64,000 nucleotides of DNA. Origin: [Clostridium] clostridioforme AGR2157. GTDB taxonomy: Bacteria > Bacillota > Clostridia > Lachnospirales > Lachnospiraceae. The stretch covers positions 62,001 to 126,000 of the forward strand of contig NZ_AUJR01000004.1 of NCBI RefSeq assembly GCF_000424325.1. The letters run 5' to 3'. The notes under the pieces were generated by a model, which worked only from the letters and a program-made list of their open reading frames with translations, was not told the DNA's origin and searched no databases. Positions within the stretch are counted from its first letter, which is position 1. Each line of letters begins with the position of its first letter. Shown in pieces: positions 61,714-64,000 of the stretch. The position numbers were made by a program, and so were the translations under genes.

Positions 61714-62337
61714 ATGGGGATGACAGTCAGGAAGGTGACGGATCCGGCGTTTAAAGCCTATGGAAGGGTCATCACAGGTTATGACTTCAGCGGTCTTTTA
61801 AAGGCAATGGAGCATACGCCCCTGCCGGAGGATGTTATTTATATTCCCTCGCTGCCTGAGATGGAGGCCCTGCCTGGGGCAAAGGAGCTGGAACGTGGGA
61901 TCTACGGCCAGATGCCAATTCAGATAGGATGCTGCAACGGACACAACAAGAAACTGAATGCAGTGGAATATCACCGGGATTCAGAGGTGGACATTGCTGT
62001 GGACGACCTGATACTGATATTGGGAAAAGAGCAGGATATTGAGGAAGACCATACATACGATACATCCAGGATGGAGGCATTTCTGGTTCCGGCCGGAACA
62101 GCAGTGGAGGTATATGCGACTACCCTGCACTATGCGCCCTGCCATGTGAAGGATGAGGGATTCAGATGTGTCATCGTTCTTCCAAAGGGCACCAATCTGG
62201 ACATGGATCCAGTGGCTGTGAAGGACCCTGAGGACAGGCTTTTGTTTGCCAGAAACAAGTGGCTCATAGGCCATGCCGAGGGCGGACTTCCGGAGGGGGC
62301 GTTTATCGGCCTTAAAGGAGAGAATCTGAGCGTCTGA
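61714..62337 (+). CDS. DUF4867 family protein
   Basis: A 207-aa protein, AGGAGG seven bases before ATG 61714 (ATG 61708 is too close). Recognisable stretches are YGQMPIQIGCCNGHNKKLNA, VEYHRDSEVDIAVDDLILIL and EAFLVPAGTAVEVYATTLHY, a cupin-like beta pattern with histidines that could bind a metal (EYHRDSE, LHYAPCH). The family is found with sugar isomerases and kinases in Firmicutes; it may be a lyxose-isomerase-like or regulatory cupin. First gene of an operon with the isomerase and kinase. Confidence 0.78.
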   Translation: MGMTVRKVTDPAFKAYGRVITGYDFSGLLKAMEHTPLPEDVIYIPSLPEMEALPGAKELERGIYGQMPIQIGCCNGHNKKLNAVEYHRDSEVDIAVDDLILILGKEQDIEEDHTYDTSRMEAFLVPAGTAVEVYATTLHYAPCHVKDEGFRCVIVLPKGTNLDMDPVAVKDPEDRLLFARNKWLIGHAEGGLPEGAFIGLKGENLSV

Positions 62338-62400
62338 TTCAGAACATGAAAACTCAGATGCAGACAAATAAATTTAATCATGTATGAGGAGGAAATTACA

Positions 62401-63885
62401 ATGAACAATACACCAGAGGTAAAAGTCGGAATCGTGGCAGTGAGCAGGGACTGTTTCCCGGAGTCTCTTTCTGTCAACAGAAGAAAAGCATTGGTGGAAG
62501 CCTACAAGGCCAAATATGACGCGGCGGAAATTTATGAATGTCCTGTGTGCATCGTGGAGAGCGAGATACATATGGTTCAGGCATTGGAGGACATAAAGAA
62601 GGCAGGCTGCAACGCCCTGTGCGTATACCTGGGCAACTTTGGCCCTGAGATATCAGAGACACTTCTGGCAAAGCATTTTGACGGACCTAAGATGTTCGTG
62701 GCAGCAGCCGAGGAGTCAGGGGATAACCTGTGCCAGGGCCGCGGCGACGCATACTGCGGTATGCTCAATGCCAGCTACAACCTGGCGCTTCGTAACATCA
62801 AGGCATATATCCCGGAGTATCCGGTAGGGGATGCTGAGGATTGTGCGGACATGATTCACGAGTTTGTACCCATTGCCCGCGCAGTGGCGGCGTTAAGCCA
62901 GTTGAAAATCATCAGCTTCGGACCAAGACCTCTCAACTTCCTGGCCTGCAACGCGCCTATCAAGCAGCTTTACAACCTGGGCGTGGAGATTGAGGAAAAT
63001 TCCGAGCTGGATTTGTTCGAGGCATTCAACAAGCATGCAGGGGATGAGAGGATTCCAGGCATTGTGAAGGAGATGGAGGAAGAACTGGGAGCAGGCAATA
63101 AGAAGCCGGAGATTCTCTCCAAGCTGGCTCAGTATGAGCTGACCTTAAAGGATTGGGTACAGGAGCACAAGGGCTACCGCAAATATGTGGCCATTGCCGG
63201 AAAATGCTGGCCCGCATTCCAGACACAGTTCGGTTTCGTGCCATGCTATGTGAACAGCCGCCTGACATCCCAGGGGATTCCGGTGTCCTGTGAGGTTGAT
63301 ATCTACGGAGCCCTCAGCGAGTACATCGGTACGGTCATCAGCCAGGATACGGTTACTCTTCTGGACATCAACAACACCGTGCCAAAGGATATGTATGAAG
63401 CTGATATCAAGGGGAAATTTGATTACACCCTTAAGGATACATTTATGGGCTTCCACTGCGGCAACACCGCATCCGGCAAGCTGTCCTTCTGCGAGATGAA
63501 GTATCAGATGATTATGGCCAGGGCCCTTCCAATCGAAGTGACCCAGGGAACATTGGAAGGCGACATTAAACCAGGCAGCATTACCTTCTACCGTCTCCAG
63601 AGCACGGCAGACAACAAGCTGAGGGCTTATATTGCGCAGGGAGAGGTACTTCCGGTTGCCACACGTTCCTTCGGATCCATCGGCGTGTTCGCCATCCCGG
63701 AGATGGGACGGTTCTACCGCCACGTACTCATTGAGAAGAACTTCCCTCATCACGGCGCCGTGGCCTTCGGAAATTACGGCAAGGCATTGTTTGAGGTATT
63801 CAAGTACATTGGCGTGGATGTGGAGGAAATCGGCTACAACCAGCCAAAGAGCGTAAGATACAGGACAGAGAATCCATTTGCATAA
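62401..63885 (+). CDS. L-fucose/L-arabinose isomerase family protein
   Basis: A 494-aa protein, GGAGG eight bases before ATG 62401. The pattern is that of the FucI/AraA-like isomerase superfamily: an N-terminal sugar-isomerase domain (NALCVYLGNFGPEISETLLA), the block KCWPAFQTQFGFVPCYVNSR with a following CEVDIYGALSE (metal-site Glu/Asp), and a C-terminal domain ending HHGAVAFGNYGKALFEVFKY with the catalytic His. It interconverts an aldose and ketose; the sugar is unknown. With the DUF4867 protein before and a FGGY kinase after, it forms an isomerise-then-phosphorylate pathway. Confidence 0.85.
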   Translation: MNNTPEVKVGIVAVSRDCFPESLSVNRRKALVEAYKAKYDAAEIYECPVCIVESEIHMVQALEDIKKAGCNALCVYLGNFGPEISETLLAKHFDGPKMFVAAAEESGDNLCQGRGDAYCGMLNASYNLALRNIKAYIPEYPVGDAEDCADMIHEFVPIARAVAALSQLKIISFGPRPLNFLACNAPIKQLYNLGVEIEENSELDLFEAFNKHAGDERIPGIVKEMEEELGAGNKKPEILSKLAQYELTLKDWVQEHKGYRKYVAIAGKCWPAFQTQFGFVPCYVNSRLTSQGIPVSCEVDIYGALSEYIGTVISQDTVTLLDINNTVPKDMYEADIKGKFDYTLKDTFMGFHCGNTASGKLSFCEMKYQMIMARALPIEVTQGTLEGDIKPGSITFYRLQSTADNKLRAYIAQGEVLPVATRSFGSIGVFAIPEMGRFYRHVLIEKNFPHHGAVAFGNYGKALFEVFKYIGVDVEEIGYNQPKSVRYRTENPFA

Positions 63886-63905
63886 AAATGCAGGGAGGGA
63901 AAGAT

Positions 63906-64000
63906 ATGCTTTATATAGGAGTGGACCTGGGAACCTCAGCGGTAAAATTGTTATTAATGGATGGAAGCGGACGAATCCACAAGGTGGTTTCACGGGAGTA
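63906..64000 (+). CDS. FGGY-family kinase, N-terminal part
   Basis: The first 31 codons of a kinase that continues past the window: MLYIGVDLGTSAVKLLLMDG is the phosphate loop of xylulokinase-type FGGY enzymes. AGGGAGGG lies five to ten bases before the ATG, 20 bp after the isomerase stop. It probably phosphorylates the ketose formed by the isomerase. XylB is the best match by eye, but substrate cannot be told from this fragment. Confidence 0.85.
   Translation, partial: MLYIGVDLGTSAVKLLLMDGSGRIHKVVSRE

Overview
The window reads as a chromosomal segment of a gut Lachnospiraceae bacterium, most like the Enterocloster (Clostridium bolteae/clostridioforme) group. Reasons: GC-moderate Firmicute coding style with strong AGGAGG ribosome sites, YesM/YesN-type two-component systems, many sugar ABC importers, selenium-dependent molybdenum hydroxylase accessory genes, DUF1540 and YmaF proteins, and a mobilizable element of clostridial type. 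The species is an inference; no rRNA is present.

Layout. 1-6.2 kb: end of a molybdate importer (modABC), a nucleotidyltransferase-ModE-like fusion, XdhC, YqeC and MocA. Together these take up molybdate and finish the molybdenum cofactor for selenium-dependent hydroxylases; the hydroxylase itself is not in view. 6.3-9.7 kb: MATE exporter, secreted glycosidase-like protein, DUF1540 protein. 9.9-11.36 kb: infC-rpmI-rplT with an attenuated leader and an ATT start for infC. 11.5-12.4 kb: small minus-strand genes including YmaF and a CPPC-repeat microprotein. 12.7-17.7 kb: an ABC-2 exporter operon containing a zinc-ribbon membrane protein. 17.8-18.1 kb: two divergent tRNA-Leu genes.

18.2-25.9 kb is an integrative mobilizable element: MobV relaxase with a candidate oriT, Cys-rich VLP protein, several HTH regulators, a tandem pair of HTH/small-gene modules sharing an operator-like repeat, a SymE-like toxin without a normal start codon, an AT-rich DUF3825-like cargo gene bracketed by a 19-bp repeat, hairpin-rich noncoding blocks, and a serine recombinase broken by an internal deletion. 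The element is probably stranded.

26.1-45.2 kb is sugar uptake and use: an esterase, a YesN/YesM pair (YesN frameshifted), a YtfQRT-YjfF-type furanose importer, then an AraR-controlled arabinose block (ChvE-MmsA-MmsB importer, AraR, a small membrane protein, AraA, an AraB-type kinase, AraD). AraR-type palindromes stand both upstream of and downstream of the chvE promoter.

45.3-58.4 kb: degenerate short tandem repeats, a minus-strand OmpR-type two-component system, an orphan 117-aa protein, an RND efflux operon with two TolC-like proteins (unusual for a monoderm), and a second YesM/YesN pair. 58.7-64 kb: a 55-aa ORF, a Crh-like HPr paralogue, a decayed AmmeMemoRadiSam locus (internal deletion in AmrB/AmrA, and AmrS fused in frame to an AraC regulator), then DUF4867, a fucose-isomerase-type protein and the start of a FGGY kinase. 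All family calls were made by eye from sequence motifs; no database search was run.
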